DNA from: Eikenella sp963515595
GTDB taxonomy: Bacteria > Pseudomonadota > Gammaproteobacteria > Burkholderiales > Neisseriaceae
Assembly (NCBI GenBank): GCA_963515595.1
Contig: CAUPYH010000010.1
Span: forward strand, 1 to 33,382
Length of the DNA stretch: 33,382 nt
Reading direction: 5' to 3'
This document shows, one piece after another, positions 1 through 7,784 of the stretch; position 1 is the first letter of the stretch, and each line of letters starts with the position of its first letter. Under the pieces are notes generated by a model, which saw only the letters and a program-made list of their open reading frames with translations, ran no database searches and was not told the origin of the DNA. The translations under genes were made by a program, and so were the position numbers.

Positions 1-70
1 CTTGATTTGAGTTTTGGTATTTTTGCCCGACGGGGTGAAAAATACAGTTGCTACGTTGGGATTGAAGATT

Positions 71-534
71 TCATGCGAGCTACGGCTTGCTAAGAATAAT
101 TACAGATGAGATTTGGGTGGATAAATTTGCAAATCTAAAGAACACCATCCACATACTAAATCCATTATTTCTAGAATGTAGTCCTCTTCACTTTCTGTTT
201 TTATGTCAGAACGAAGATTTTCTAGAAATAAATATAATTCATCTTGGGATACATCCTTATTTTTTAGTTCAATTAGATGCTTTTTTATATCTAATAAGGA
301 TTTTTTCTGATTTTTTATCACTTCTAATAATATTTTTTTATCATGATTGTTAAACATTGCTACGCCCAACTTTCCTAAACTTGCATCTTAGAGATCCCAA
401 TGCTTGCTACATCAGAATTTGAAGGTTTTGTGCGGGCTACGGCTTGCTTTATGCAAATATAGCTTGCATTTTAAAGGTCATACAACACTCGGACCTACAA
501 AAAAGGTATTTTATACAGGCTACGGACTTACTTA
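71..534. repeat. Three degenerate copies of a ~25-bp direct repeat flanking small accessory genes
   Basis: Copies lie at 71-93, 429-450 and 511-534 and share a core close to GCGGGCTACGGCTTGCTTA; the third copy has diverged (CAGGCTACGGACTTACTTA). Similarity extends some 20 bp to the left of each core (GCTAC followed by a GATTGAAGATTT-like stretch). Copy one sits just after the stop of the minus-strand gene at 100-357, and copy three overlaps the stop of the gene at 532-978. Repeats placed at the ends of small AT-rich genes suggest an array of exchangeable cassettes. That role is inference. Confidence 0.55.
100..357 (-). CDS. Small hypothetical protein, accessory
   Basis: An 85-residue product if the ATG at 357 is used; an upstream TTG at 369 would add four residues, and neither start has a convincing ribosome site. 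The protein is charged, rich in Lys, Glu and Leu, predicted mostly helical, with no signal peptide or membrane segment. The C-terminal part has a CGWC pair. Base composition is much more AT-rich than the core genes to the right, which suggests transfer. Size, charge and position in an AT-rich repeat-bounded patch resemble orphan immunity genes of polymorphic toxin loci, but I see no toxin gene and no family I can name. Confidence 0.5.
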   Translation of the reverse strand: MFNNHDKKILLEVIKNQKKSLLDIKKHLIELKNKDVSQDELYLFLENLRSDIKTESEEDYILEIMDLVCGWCSLDLQIYPPKSHL

Positions 535-978
535 AATTTCAAAAGGCTCCTGCTCAACCAAATCCACATAATTAGGATCCTCTTCTTTGGAGCGCACTCC
601 CACCCAGCCACCTTTTTCCTTTACATAGGCTGATTTCCTATAAGAAAATTTTTGGATAATTCTAGAAATATCTTTATCTAAAGCTTCTTTTGTATTCCAA
701 GTATTGGAGCATTCTCCGCAACCAAAAAAATCCTCATCATCACCAGTAATATGCACAACCCAACCAGTACAATGTTGCGTTGGACACCTAATAACAAAAT
801 CCTCTGCTGGTATTTCTGGTTTTAAAGAAGAATCTTCGGTGTAAGCCGTACTGTTATGGCATACAGGGCACTCTACCATAACAATTTTCAATCCTGTTTT
901 CATCATCTGATTAACAAAATCTTTATCCTTCTGAGCTAACTCAGACTTAGTACCACAGTGTGCACAAACTATAAACAT
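532..978 (-). CDS. Zinc-ribbon-like hypothetical protein, accessory
   Basis: A 148-residue protein preceded by a good ribosome site (GAGGAAAT on the minus strand). It carries four Cys pairs: CAHC near residue 6, CPVC near 37, CPTQHC near 65 and CGEC near 87. These could bind two structural zinc ions as rubredoxin- or ribbon-type knuckles. The C-terminal third is charged and ends in an acidic tail. There is no signal peptide or membrane segment, so it is probably cytoplasmic. The gene is AT-rich and lies in the same accessory patch as the 85-residue gene. Function unknown; nucleic-acid binding or an immunity role is only a guess. Confidence 0.65.
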   Translation of the reverse strand: MFIVCAHCGTKSELAQKDKDFVNQMMKTGLKIVMVECPVCHNSTAYTEDSSLKPEIPAEDFVIRCPTQHCTGWVVHITGDDEDFFGCGECSNTWNTKEALDKDISRIIQKFSYRKSAYVKEKGGWVGVRSKEEDPNYVDLVEQEPFEI

Positions 979-1045
979 TATTTCCTCCTAATTTAGACCA
1001 TATGGGTTATTACCAGGCTCATACCAATGCAACATCTTATTATTT

Positions 1046-1075
1046 TTTCAGGTAGCCTTTAAAGGCTACCTGAAA
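1046..1075. repeat. Inverted pair of eikDUS uptake sequences
   Basis: TTCAGGTAGCCT at 1047-1058 and AGGCTACCTGAA at 1063-1074 form a hairpin with a 4-nt loop. Elsewhere in the window such pairs sit behind genes as terminators. Here the pair lies between two divergent reading frames, the zinc-ribbon gene and the alr remnant, so it terminates neither. It may be a relic of a gene lost at this junction. Confidence 0.75.
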
Positions 1076-1114
1076 CCCATACCAACCCTGACCGATAGAG
1101 AATAAAGACCCGCC

Positions 1115-1357
1115 ATGCGCCCGCTCACCGCCACCATCCGCCTTAGCCACCTGCGCCACAACTACCAACTGCTCAAACGCCTGCACGGCAATAAGATGCT
1201 CGCTGTGGTGAAAGCCGATGCCTACGGCCACGGTACCGTGCGCTGCGCCCGTGCGCTGGCCGATTTGGCCGACGGTTTCGCCGTGGCCACGCTGGATGAG
1301 GGCATCGAACTGCGCAAAGCCGACAAGGCTGGGCTAGCCGCAGGCGTAACCCAATAA
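1115..1357 (+). pseudogene. alr: Alanine racemase, N-terminal fragment only
   Basis: The first ~70 codons match the start of biosynthetic alanine racemase: an N-terminal RPLTATIRLSHLRHNY stretch and the PLP-lysine motif AVVKADAYGHG with the Schiff-base lysine near residue 34. Homology stops after about LDEGIELRKAD, and a stop follows at 1357 after some ten unrelated residues. Normal Alr has about 355 residues, so the rest of the PLP barrel and the whole C-terminal beta domain with the catalytic tyrosine are missing. The break falls beside a GC-rich intergenic repeat-like stretch (1335-1430) just before aroA. It cannot be an active racemase; an intact copy elsewhere would be expected because D-alanine is essential. 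Confidence 0.85.
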
Positions 1358-1430
1358 ATAAAGCGAATGTTGCGTTTCACCGCCCCAGCTACCCGCCATC
1401 CATAGCGTTTACAAGCTTGCAGGTAGCCTC

Positions 1431-2723
1431 TCACGCCCGCATAGATTCAAACAATCGGAAATAATCGGGAAAGGTTTTGTTCACGCATTGCGGGTCGTTG
1501 ATATACACGGGCACGCCGAGCAGGGAAACCAGCGAGAAGCACATGGCCATGCGGTGGTCGTCGTAGGTGTCGATGCGGGCGTTGGCGGCCAAGCGGGGCG
1601 GCGGGGTGATGTGGATGGCTTCGGCTTCCTCTTCCACCCGTGCGCCGAGTTTGCGCAGTTCGGCGGCCATGGCGGCGATGCGGTCGGTTTCTTTCACGCG
1701 CCACGAACCGATGTTGCGCAGGCTGCAACGCGCGCCGGCGGCAAGCGCCACCACGGCCAAGGTCATTGCTGCGTCGGGGATGTGGTTGGCATCCAAATCG
1801 AAGGGGCGGATGCGCTGGCCGGGGCGGCGGGCTACCTGAATATAATTTTCGCCCCACTCCACGGCGGCGCCGATTTTTTCCAGCTCGGCGGCAAACGCGG
1901 TGTCGCCCTGGATGCTGTGCCGCCCGATGCCGTACACGCGCACGGGGGTGGCGGCAAGCAGGCCGGCGGCGAGGAAATAGGATGCGCCGGAAGCATCGCC
2001 TTCCACATGGGGGGTGGCCGGGGCGTGGTAGCGGACGTTTTCAGGTAGCCTGAACAGGTGGTGGCTGTCGTGGGCTACCTGAATGCCGAATTGCGCCATC
2101 AGTTTGAGCGTGATGTCGATATAGGGTTGGGAAATCAGCTCGCCCTGCACTTCGATTTCGTGCGCCCGGCCGGTGAGCGGCAAGGCCATCAAAAGGGCGG
2201 TGAGGAATTGGCTGGACACGTTGCCGCGCACGGTAATGCGGCTCTGGCCGCCGACCTGCCGCTCGTTGATGTGCAGCGGCGGATAGCCTTCCCGGCCTTC
2301 GTAGCGGATAGTTGCCCCGGCTTGACGTAGGGCATCGACCAAATCGCCGATGGGGCGTTCGTGCATCCGCGCCACGCCGTGCAGGCGGTAATCACCGCCA
2401 AGCAAGGCCAGCGCGGCGGTAAGTGGGCGGAAAGCGGTGCCGGCGTTGCCGAGGAACAAATCGGCCTGCCGCTGCGGAAAACGGCCGCCGCAGCCGTGCA
2501 CGGTGTAGCTGCCGCCGTCATGATGTTCGATGCGGACGCCGAGGCTTTGCAGCGCGGCAAGCATATGGCGGGTGTCGTCGGCATCGAGCAGGTTTTCAAT
2601 GCGGCAGGCGTTGTCGGACAGGGCGGCCAACAGCAGGGTGCGGTTGCTGATGCTTTTGGAGCCGGGCAGCGTAATGGCGGTGGGGCGCAGGCTGGCGGCG
2701 GGGAGGTAGAGGGAATCGGTCAT
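1431..2723 (-). CDS. aroA: 3-phosphoshikimate 1-carboxyvinyltransferase (EPSP synthase)
   Basis: Sixth step of the shikimate pathway: it transfers the enolpyruvyl group of PEP to shikimate-3-phosphate in the cytoplasm. The 430-residue length is normal. The substrate-binding start motif LPGSKSISNR has Lys23, Ser24 and Arg28; the PEP-loop motif GNAGTAFRP spans about 92-100; RMHERPIGDL follows; VKETDRIAAM lies in the C-terminal half. The GNAGTA loop with Gly, not Ala, at the critical position marks the class I, glyphosate-sensitive type; Phe replaces the usual Met after GTA. Two uptake sequences lie inside the gene (near 2040 and 2074). recN lies downstream on the same strand, separated by... 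its own upstream region; a DUS-pair hairpin at 2793-2830 sits just upstream of aroA. Confidence 0.96.
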   Translation of the reverse strand: MTDSLYLPAASLRPTAITLPGSKSISNRTLLLAALSDNACRIENLLDADDTRHMLAALQSLGVRIEHHDGGSYTVHGCGGRFPQRQADLFLGNAGTAFRPLTAALALLGGDYRLHGVARMHERPIGDLVDALRQAGATIRYEGREGYPPLHINERQVGGQSRITVRGNVSSQFLTALLMALPLTGRAHEIEVQGELISQPYIDITLKLMAQFGIQVAHDSHHLFRLPENVRYHAPATPHVEGDASGASYFLAAGLLAATPVRVYGIGRHSIQGDTAFAAELEKIGAAVEWGENYIQVARRPGQRIRPFDLDANHIPDAAMTLAVVALAAGARCSLRNIGSWRVKETDRIAAMAAELRKLGARVEEEAEAIHITPPPRLAANARIDTYDDHRMAMCFSLVSLLGVPVYINDPQCVNKTFPDYFRLFESMRA

Positions 2724-2773
2724 GATGGGATGGGCTTGGGATAGGGAAGGCTGGCTGCCAACAGGCAGCGGGT

Positions 2774-2779
2774 TTTATA
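2774..2779 (-). promoter_or_regulatory. Possible -10 box of aroA
   Basis: On the minus strand the sequence reads ACTATAAAACC, giving TATAAA about 50 nt upstream of the aroA start. No good -35 box is seen at the expected distance; that position falls in the uptake sequence at 2793. Confidence 0.4.
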
Positions 2780-2792
2780 GTGGGATGGCTGC

Positions 2793-2830
2793 TTTCAGGT
2801 AGCCTTTCGTGTTTGCCGGGCTACCTGAAA
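2793..2830 (-). terminator. eikDUS-pair hairpin after recN
   Basis: TTTCAGGTAGCC (2793-2804) and GGCTACCTGAAA (2819-2830) make a perfect 12-bp stem with a 14-nt loop, starting 9 nt beyond the recN stop. Inverted uptake sequences behind genes commonly act as intrinsic terminators in Neisseriaceae. The U-run on this strand is weak. Confidence 0.65.
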
Positions 2831-2838
2831 CAAGCGCC

Positions 2839-4503
2839 CTACTCTGCTGCCGCCATTTCCAGCATTTCGGCGGCATGGCGGCGGGTGGTGTCGGTGAGGG
2901 TTTCGCCGCCGAGCATGCGGGCGATTTCTTCAACGCGCGCACTGCCTTCGAGCTCACGGATGGTGCTCACGGTTTGGCCGCCGCCGCTGTGTTTGCTCAC
3001 CTGCCAATGCTGCGTGCCGCAGGCGGCCACTTGCGGCAGGTGGGTAACGGCGAGCACTTGGTGCTGCCGCCCCAACGTGCGCAGGGCGCGGCCGACGGTT
3101 TCGGCCACGCCACCGCCGATGCCGCTGTCTACTTCGTCAAAAATCAGGGTGGGAATCTGCGTGTATTGGCTGGCAGTTACCTGCAGAGCCAGGCTGATGC
3201 GGGCCAGTTCGCCGCCGGAGGCAACTTTGTTCAACGGCCGCAAAGGGCTGCCTTGGTTGGCGGCTACCTGAAACTGCACCTGCTCCAACCCGTATGCCTG
3301 CGCTTCGCACGGAATGAGCTCGATGTGGAAACGTGCGCCGCGCATGGAAAGCTGCTGCATGTGTTCGGTGGTTTCTTCGGCCAGTTTGGCGGCGGCCTGC
3401 TGCCTTTGGGTGGACAACTCGTGCGCAGGCTGCAAATAGGCGGCTTCGGCCAGGCGCACTTGTTCGCGCAATGCTTCGATGTCGGCGGCGGCTTCGGAAT
3501 CGGCCAAATCCTGCTGCAGCTGTGCCAGGCGGGCAGGCAGCTCTTCGGGCTCGATGCGGTGGCGGCGGGCGGCAGACATCAGTTCGGCCATGCGCTCTTC
3601 CTGCGCGGCCAATTCGGCGGGGTTGATTTCGGCACGGGCGGCCACGCTGTGCATGTGGCTGCTGATTTCGCTCAGCTCGGCTTCGATGCTATCCAGCATT
3701 TCCAGGCTTTCGGCAAAACGCGGTTCGATGCCGGAGAGGCTTTCCAGCTGGCGGCGGCAGCGCCCGGCCAGGCTGTGCAGGCCGTTGTCGCCGTCGATGT
3801 GGGCGGCCACTTCTTCGGCTGCCTGCAACAGTTCGGCGGCGTGCGCTAGGCTGTCGTAGCTTTGCGAAAGCTGCGCCCATTCCCCTTCCACCGGGGCGAG
3901 TTTTTCCATTTCGCCCACCTGCCAGGCCAGCTGTTCGCGCTCTTCGGCCAACCGCTCGCCCTCAGCCTCGGCGGTGGCCAAATCCTCCTGCGCCTGCCGC
4001 CATTGCCGATAAGCGGCTTGCACTTGTTCAGCCAAGGGTTTGCTGCCGGCAAACGCGTCCAGCAGATCGCGCTGCACGGCTTCACTGTTGAGCGAGTGGT
4101 GCGCACTTTGGCCGTGGATGTCCACCAGGCGGCTGCCGATTTGGCGCAGTTGAGCCAGGGTGGCGGCCTGATTGTTGATGAAGCTGCGGCTGCGGCCTTT
4201 GCTGTCGATGGTGCGGCGGATGGAAAGCTCAACTTCGTCTGTGCCGAGCAGGCCTTGTTCGCAGAGTTCGGCGCGCAATTCGGGCAGGTCGCTCAAATCG
4301 AACAGGGCGGAAAGCTGCGCTTCGGGGCAGCCGTGGCGGATTTGGCTGTAGTCGGCCTTATCGCCGAGCAACAGGCTGAGCGCATCCAGCGTAATGGATT
4401 TGCCGGCACCGGTTTCGCCGGTGAGCACGGTAAAACCGGGCTGGAAATCCAGATGGAGTTGCTCAACAATCACAAAATCGCGCAAAGAGAGGGCAAGCAG
4501 CAT
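2839..4503 (-). CDS. recN: DNA repair protein RecN
   Basis: An SMC-like ATPase acting in double-strand-break repair and recombination on the chromosome. At 554 residues it has the usual size. Walker A is GETGAGKS (about residues 29-36). A long coiled-coil centre rich in Glu, Ala and Gln follows. The ABC signature ASGGELARISLAL and Walker B LIFDEVDSGIGG come near residues 410-460, followed by VTHLPQVA. The start ATG at 4503 opens directly with the conserved MLLALSLRDFVIVEQLHLDF. A minus-strand TATAAT at 4533-4538 is a likely -10, with an uptake sequence (4543-4554) lying between it and any -35. ftsY lies upstream on the same strand behind a DUS hairpin, so recN probably has its own promoter. 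Confidence 0.96.
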   Translation of the reverse strand: MLLALSLRDFVIVEQLHLDFQPGFTVLTGETGAGKSITLDALSLLLGDKADYSQIRHGCPEAQLSALFDLSDLPELRAELCEQGLLGTDEVELSIRRTIDSKGRSRSFINNQAATLAQLRQIGSRLVDIHGQSAHHSLNSEAVQRDLLDAFAGSKPLAEQVQAAYRQWRQAQEDLATAEAEGERLAEEREQLAWQVGEMEKLAPVEGEWAQLSQSYDSLAHAAELLQAAEEVAAHIDGDNGLHSLAGRCRRQLESLSGIEPRFAESLEMLDSIEAELSEISSHMHSVAARAEINPAELAAQEERMAELMSAARRHRIEPEELPARLAQLQQDLADSEAAADIEALREQVRLAEAAYLQPAHELSTQRQQAAAKLAEETTEHMQQLSMRGARFHIELIPCEAQAYGLEQVQFQVAANQGSPLRPLNKVASGGELARISLALQVTASQYTQIPTLIFDEVDSGIGGGVAETVGRALRTLGRQHQVLAVTHLPQVAACGTQHWQVSKHSGGGQTVSTIRELEGSARVEEIARMLGGETLTDTTRRHAAEMLEMAAAE

Positions 4504-4532
4504 GGTGTTCTCGAAAGGGAAGGGTGAGGCGG

Positions 4533-4538
4533 ATTATA
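4533..4538 (-). promoter_or_regulatory. Probable -10 box of recN
   Basis: The minus strand reads TATATAATCCGCC, giving TATAAT 30 nt upstream of the recN start. The spacer upstream is occupied by an exact uptake sequence. No clear -35 is visible. Confidence 0.45.
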
Positions 4539-4561
4539 TAACAGGCTACCTGAAAACCGAG

Positions 4562-4593
4562 AGGCTACCTGAAAACGGTTTTTCAGGTAGCCT
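4562..4593 (-). terminator. eikDUS-pair hairpin after ftsY
   Basis: AGGCTACCTGAA (4562-4573) and TTCAGGTAGCCT (4582-4593) form a perfect inverted pair 20 nt beyond the ftsY stop; a third copy lies at 4543-4554. This is likely the ftsY terminator. Confidence 0.65.
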
Positions 4594-4612
4594 TTTGCTG
4601 TGTATCTTGGGG

Positions 4613-6055
4613 TTACAGCAGTGCGTCTACAAATTCGCGGGCGTTGAACGGGCGCAAGTCGTCGATGCCTTCGCCCACGCCGATAAAGCGTACCGGCACG
4701 GGGCGGCGGCTGGCCAGCGCAGCTAGCACGCCGCCTTTGGCCGTGCCGTCGAGCTTGGTCACGATAAGGCCGGTAAGCCCCAGCGCGTCATCGAAGGCAA
4801 TCACTTGGTTCACGGCATTCTGGCCGATATTGGCATCCAGCACCACCACGATTTCATGTGGCGCGTCGGGCATGGATTTTTGCAACACGCGCTTCACTTT
4901 TTTGATTTCTTCCATCAAATGGGTTTGCGTGGGCAGGCGGCCGGCGGTGTCGGCCAGCACGATGTCGATGCCGCGCGCTTTGGCGGCTTCCACGGCATCG
5001 AAACAGACGGCGGCAGAATCGCCGGAAGCTTGGGAAATCACGGTAACGCCGTTGCGCTCGCCCCATTCGGCCAGCTGCTCGCGGGCAGCGGCACGGAAAG
5101 TGTCGCCGGCAGCCAGCAGCACGCTTTTGCCCTGAGCTTGGAAATATTTGGCCAGCTTGCCGATGGAAGTGGTTTTGCCTGCGCCGTTGATGCCGGCGAG
5201 CATAATCACAAACGGCCGTTTGTCTACGGGCAAGTCCAGCGGCTGCTCCAACGGTTTAATCAGCTCGTAGATGGCCTCTTTCAATACGCTGCGCAGTTCT
5301 TCGCCGTCTTTCAGGCCGCGCAGGCTCACGCGTTGGCGCACTTCTTCCATCAGATGCTCGGTGGCTTCAATGCCCATATCGCTGGTGAGCAGCACGGTTT
5401 CCAGCTCTTCATACAGGTCTTCGTCTATCTTGCCGCCGCCAAACACACCAGCCAGCGACTTGGCCATTTGCTGGCGCGATTTGCTCAAGCCTTGCTTGAG
5501 GCGGGCGGCCCAGCCAAGCGAGGCCGGCTGCTCTGGAACTGGCTCGACAGCGGCTTTATGGATGTCGGTGCTTGATGGAGCAACTGATTCCGCAGCTGTC
5601 TGCTCACTGAATGCTGGCTCGTTGCCTGCCTGAGCATCAGAGTCGTGTTCATCAATCGAAGCAGCTGCTTCAGCTGTAGCAACAGATGTTTCGCCCGCTA
5701 CTTGCTCTACTACTTCTACAGCCGGCACGGCATCAGTGATTTCATCTGCCTGTGTTTTAACAAGGGATTGTTCCGCCAAAACTTCCGGTTGTGCGAGAGA
5801 TGCTTCAACGTCTGCCACTTCTGTGTTTGCGGTTTCGTGCACCAATGTTTCGGTAGCCAAATCAGTTAACTCCGACTCGGCCACAGCAATTTCAGCAGCA
5901 GGCGTTTGGGCAGCGGCTTGCTCTGCTATTTCTGAGGCAGCTTGCGTCGCAACCTCATCGGTTTGCACTGCTTCTTCAACCGCCTGTACCAACTCGGCTT
6001 CCTGTTGCGGGGATGTGGGTTGCGCTTTGCGCTTTCTAAAAAATCCAAAAACCAT
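4613..6055 (-). CDS. ftsY: Signal recognition particle receptor FtsY
   Basis: The SRP receptor GTPase that docks ribosome-SRP complexes at the inner membrane for co-translational insertion. I chose the ATG at 6055 (MVFGFFRKRKAQ), giving 480 residues; the frame runs on to 6160, but those extra codons cross uptake sequences and match no FtsY start. Residues 1-170 are an acidic Glu/Ala/Val-rich A domain, longer than in many species. The NG domain follows: helical N part, then GTPase motifs GINGAGKTTSIGKL (G1), DTFRAAAREQL, DTAGRLPTQ (G3) and TKLDGTAKGG (G4). The final GVGEGIDDLRPF is typical. It sits just downstream of the GTPase/roadblock operon, separated by a DUS hairpin. Confidence 0.96.
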   Translation of the reverse strand: MVFGFFRKRKAQPTSPQQEAELVQAVEEAVQTDEVATQAASEIAEQAAAQTPAAEIAVAESELTDLATETLVHETANTEVADVEASLAQPEVLAEQSLVKTQADEITDAVPAVEVVEQVAGETSVATAEAAASIDEHDSDAQAGNEPAFSEQTAAESVAPSSTDIHKAAVEPVPEQPASLGWAARLKQGLSKSRQQMAKSLAGVFGGGKIDEDLYEELETVLLTSDMGIEATEHLMEEVRQRVSLRGLKDGEELRSVLKEAIYELIKPLEQPLDLPVDKRPFVIMLAGINGAGKTTSIGKLAKYFQAQGKSVLLAAGDTFRAAAREQLAEWGERNGVTVISQASGDSAAVCFDAVEAAKARGIDIVLADTAGRLPTQTHLMEEIKKVKRVLQKSMPDAPHEIVVVLDANIGQNAVNQVIAFDDALGLTGLIVTKLDGTAKGGVLAALASRRPVPVRFIGVGEGIDDLRPFNAREFVDALL

Positions 6056-6108
6056 CTGGTTGGTTATACTCCATAAACAAACCGGTTTACTAACCGGCAA
6101 TGGAACAA

Positions 6109-6148
6109 AGGCTACCTGAAACAGATTGGCTGTATTTTCAGGTAGCCT
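6109..6148 (-). terminator. eikDUS-pair hairpin after the roadblock operon
   Basis: AGGCTACCTGAA (6109-6120) and TTCAGGTAGCCT (6137-6148) are inverted, with a 16-nt loop. They lie between the last operon gene (stop at 6183) and ftsY and probably end the operon transcript. A small AAACCGGTTT palindrome (6079-6088) lies in the ftsY leader. Confidence 0.6.
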
Positions 6149-6182
6149 GGCGTACGGCACTCAGTGCGTATTGGAGAGGCGT

Positions 6183-6551
6183 TTAGCTGCTTTCCAAATC
6201 CACAATGCTGCGAGCTGCACGGCGGGCATCGAGCAGAATTAGGCCCAATTTGGCGCTTTCGCGGGCGGTTACTACCAATACGGTATCTTCACCGGCCTGA
6301 ATCAGCAGGATATAGCCATCAGTGCCTTTCACAATCACCTGCTCCAATTCACCACACAGCAGCTCTTTGGTAGTACGGTTACCCAAGGCCAGCAGAGCGG
6401 CAGACATCGCGCCCACGCGATCCGGGTCGATATTGCCATGGAGCATGGAAGCAATCGGCAAACCGTCACTAGAAATAACGGCGGAAGCGGTAATATCAAC
6501 AGACGAACTGTTCAAATCGCTCAATACGGAAGAAACTAATTGTTGTTGCAT
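6183..6551 (-). CDS. Roadblock/LC7 domain protein (MglB-like)
   Basis: A 122-residue protein if started at the ATG at 6551, which has a GGGAAAA ribosome site at good spacing; an upstream TTG at 6566 would overlap that site. The whole protein is one roadblock/LC7 fold: an N-terminal helix, ASAVISSDGLPIASMLHG as the first beta hairpin, a long helix with VGAMSAALLALGNRT, then QVIVKGTDGYILLIQAGEDTVLVV strands and a last helix. Roadblock proteins are partners, often activators, of MglA-type small GTPases. It is the last gene of a five-gene operon containing such a GTPase, so a GAP or scaffold role is likely by inference. Cytoplasmic. Confidence 0.85.
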   Translation of the reverse strand: MQQQLVSSVLSDLNSSSVDITASAVISSDGLPIASMLHGNIDPDRVGAMSAALLALGNRTTKELLCGELEQVIVKGTDGYILLIQAGEDTVLVVTARESAKLGLILLDARRAARSIVDLESS

Positions 6552-6574
6552 ATCGTGTTTTCCCAATAATTTAA

Positions 6575-7234
6575 TCAGAATGTTTCAATTTGGTTCGCAG
6601 AATCAACGATTTGATACAGCGCCCGCACCAAAGACACAAATTCGTCTTTATGCAGCTGCGGCACGCCGCCGGTCACCAGGATAAATTTCAAATCACCGAT
6701 ATACAGCGGGAAGAAGGTCAGCTCACTCTGTCCTGACGGATCGCAAATGCCCACCGCGTTGTGGTAGATGTTCAGGTTATTCTTAATCAGAAGACTGTGC
6801 TGTTCATACAAACGCACTGCCTCACTAGCCAGCACAGCGATTTCTTCGGCAGCTTCGTGGTTGAAACCGGAGCTGGAGAAATAGAAACCGTCTTGATCCA
6901 CCAACAATGCTTTTTGCACATCAGAAAGGTGCATCAGGATATTGGGCAGGCCGGTACCGCTGAGCAAATCGGTTTTCTTGTCCGGCTTGTCTTCTCCATA
7001 CAAAAATTCCAAACGCTGCATGCGATACAACAAGTTGAGTGCGGCATCAATATCGTTGGTTTGCGCCCAGCGCAATACGTTTTCACGGCTAACGGTTTCC
7101 TGCTCACCGGCTTGCAAAATACCGCCCAGCAGAGTACGGCTAGCGCTTTGGCCTTTATTGGAAACCGCATAATATGCACCGGCAGGAGTTACTCGTGGGT
7201 ATAGATTAGGCTGCAAAAGTAGTGTCGAATCCAT
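6575..7234 (-). CDS. Hypothetical protein with a roadblock-like C-terminal half
   Basis: A 219-residue protein with no signal or membrane segment. Residues 1-90 are helical with an Arg/Asn-rich start. From about residue 95 the pattern LVDQDGFYFSSSGF, a long helix AAEEIAVLASEAVRLYEQHSLL, then LTFFPLYIGDLKFILVTGG and a C-terminal helix follows the strand-helix-strand order of roadblock/LC7 domains. I call it roadblock-like from this pattern, not from a recognised family. The gene begins 2 nt after the GTPase gene stop and ends 23 nt before the true roadblock gene, so the three are very likely co-translated and may form one complex. It may regulate or localise the GTPase. Confidence 0.7.
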   Translation of the reverse strand: MDSTLLLQPNLYPRVTPAGAYYAVSNKGQSASRTLLGGILQAGEQETVSRENVLRWAQTNDIDAALNLLYRMQRLEFLYGEDKPDKKTDLLSGTGLPNILMHLSDVQKALLVDQDGFYFSSSGFNHEAAEEIAVLASEAVRLYEQHSLLIKNNLNIYHNAVGICDPSGQSELTFFPLYIGDLKFILVTGGVPQLHKDEFVSLVRALYQIVDSANQIETF

Positions 7235-7236
7235 TT

Positions 7237-7773
7237 TTATACCTCTAAACCAGGATCAATTGAATACAGCATAGCTGTAACCAGCTGTTTCACATCGTTT
7301 TCATTACGAGCATCAATTTCAAATACTGGCACGTTCATGCCGTATTGCAACAGATATTTCTGGTATACCTCGATACCCGGCGTGGCTTTCAAATCCATCT
7401 TGGTTACACCAACAACCACAGGGGCGGTTTTGAGCAAATCGCTGAATGAATCCAAGAAGAACTTCAGATCTTTCAAAGGATTGGAACGGGTATTATCCAG
7501 CAACAACACCAAGCCCATACTACCTTGACTCAGAATATCCCACATGAAATCAAAGCGTTCCTGCCCAGGCGTACCGTACAAATGCACTTTAGTTTTTTCA
7601 TCCAAGTGAATCACGCCGTAGTCCATGGCCACGGTGGTGTGGCTTTTCATGGAGGTCGTCATATCAGATGCACGGGCATCGGTCTTGATCGGCGGGTCGT
7701 CCGACAGTGCAGCAATAGCGGTAGTTTTCCCCACGCCGACCGGGCCTGTAAAAATAATCTTATTCTCTGCCAT
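7237..7773 (-). CDS. MglA-type small Ras-like GTPase
   Basis: A 178-residue single-domain GTPase. The P-loop GPVGVGKT lies at residues 10-17. Switch II reads LYGTPGQERFDFMW, in which the usual DxxG aspartate is replaced by Gly, as in the MglA/COG2229 type of bacterial small GTPase. The specificity motif is TKMD (GVTKMDLKA). There is no membrane segment or lipidation signal. MglA proteins switch between GTP and GDP states to set the pole at which type IV pili or gliding machinery works, with roadblock proteins as their GAPs. Here two roadblock-type genes follow directly (2 nt spacing), and a FimV-like and a receiver-like gene precede it, so a polarity or twitching role is plausible but untested. 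Confidence 0.9.
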   Translation of the reverse strand: MAENKIIFTGPVGVGKTTAIAALSDDPPIKTDARASDMTTSMKSHTTVAMDYGVIHLDEKTKVHLYGTPGQERFDFMWDILSQGSMGLVLLLDNTRSNPLKDLKFFLDSFSDLLKTAPVVVGVTKMDLKATPGIEVYQKYLLQYGMNVPVFEIDARNENDVKQLVTAMLYSIDPGLEV

Positions 7774-7784
7774 GTTATATTCCT

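Noticed and set aside
87..353. An 88-codon plus-strand frame over the small gene at 100-357
   Set aside because: Rich in Phe, Leu and Ile as expected of a shadow of an AT-rich gene; the minus-strand product has the more natural composition.
2809..3849. A 346-codon open frame antisense to recN
   Set aside because: Shadow of recN codon bias; no recognisable protein features and composition dominated by Gly, Ala, Phe and His.
6056..6160. N-terminal extension of FtsY
   Set aside because: The extra 35 codons run through uptake-sequence repeats and do not resemble FtsY starts.
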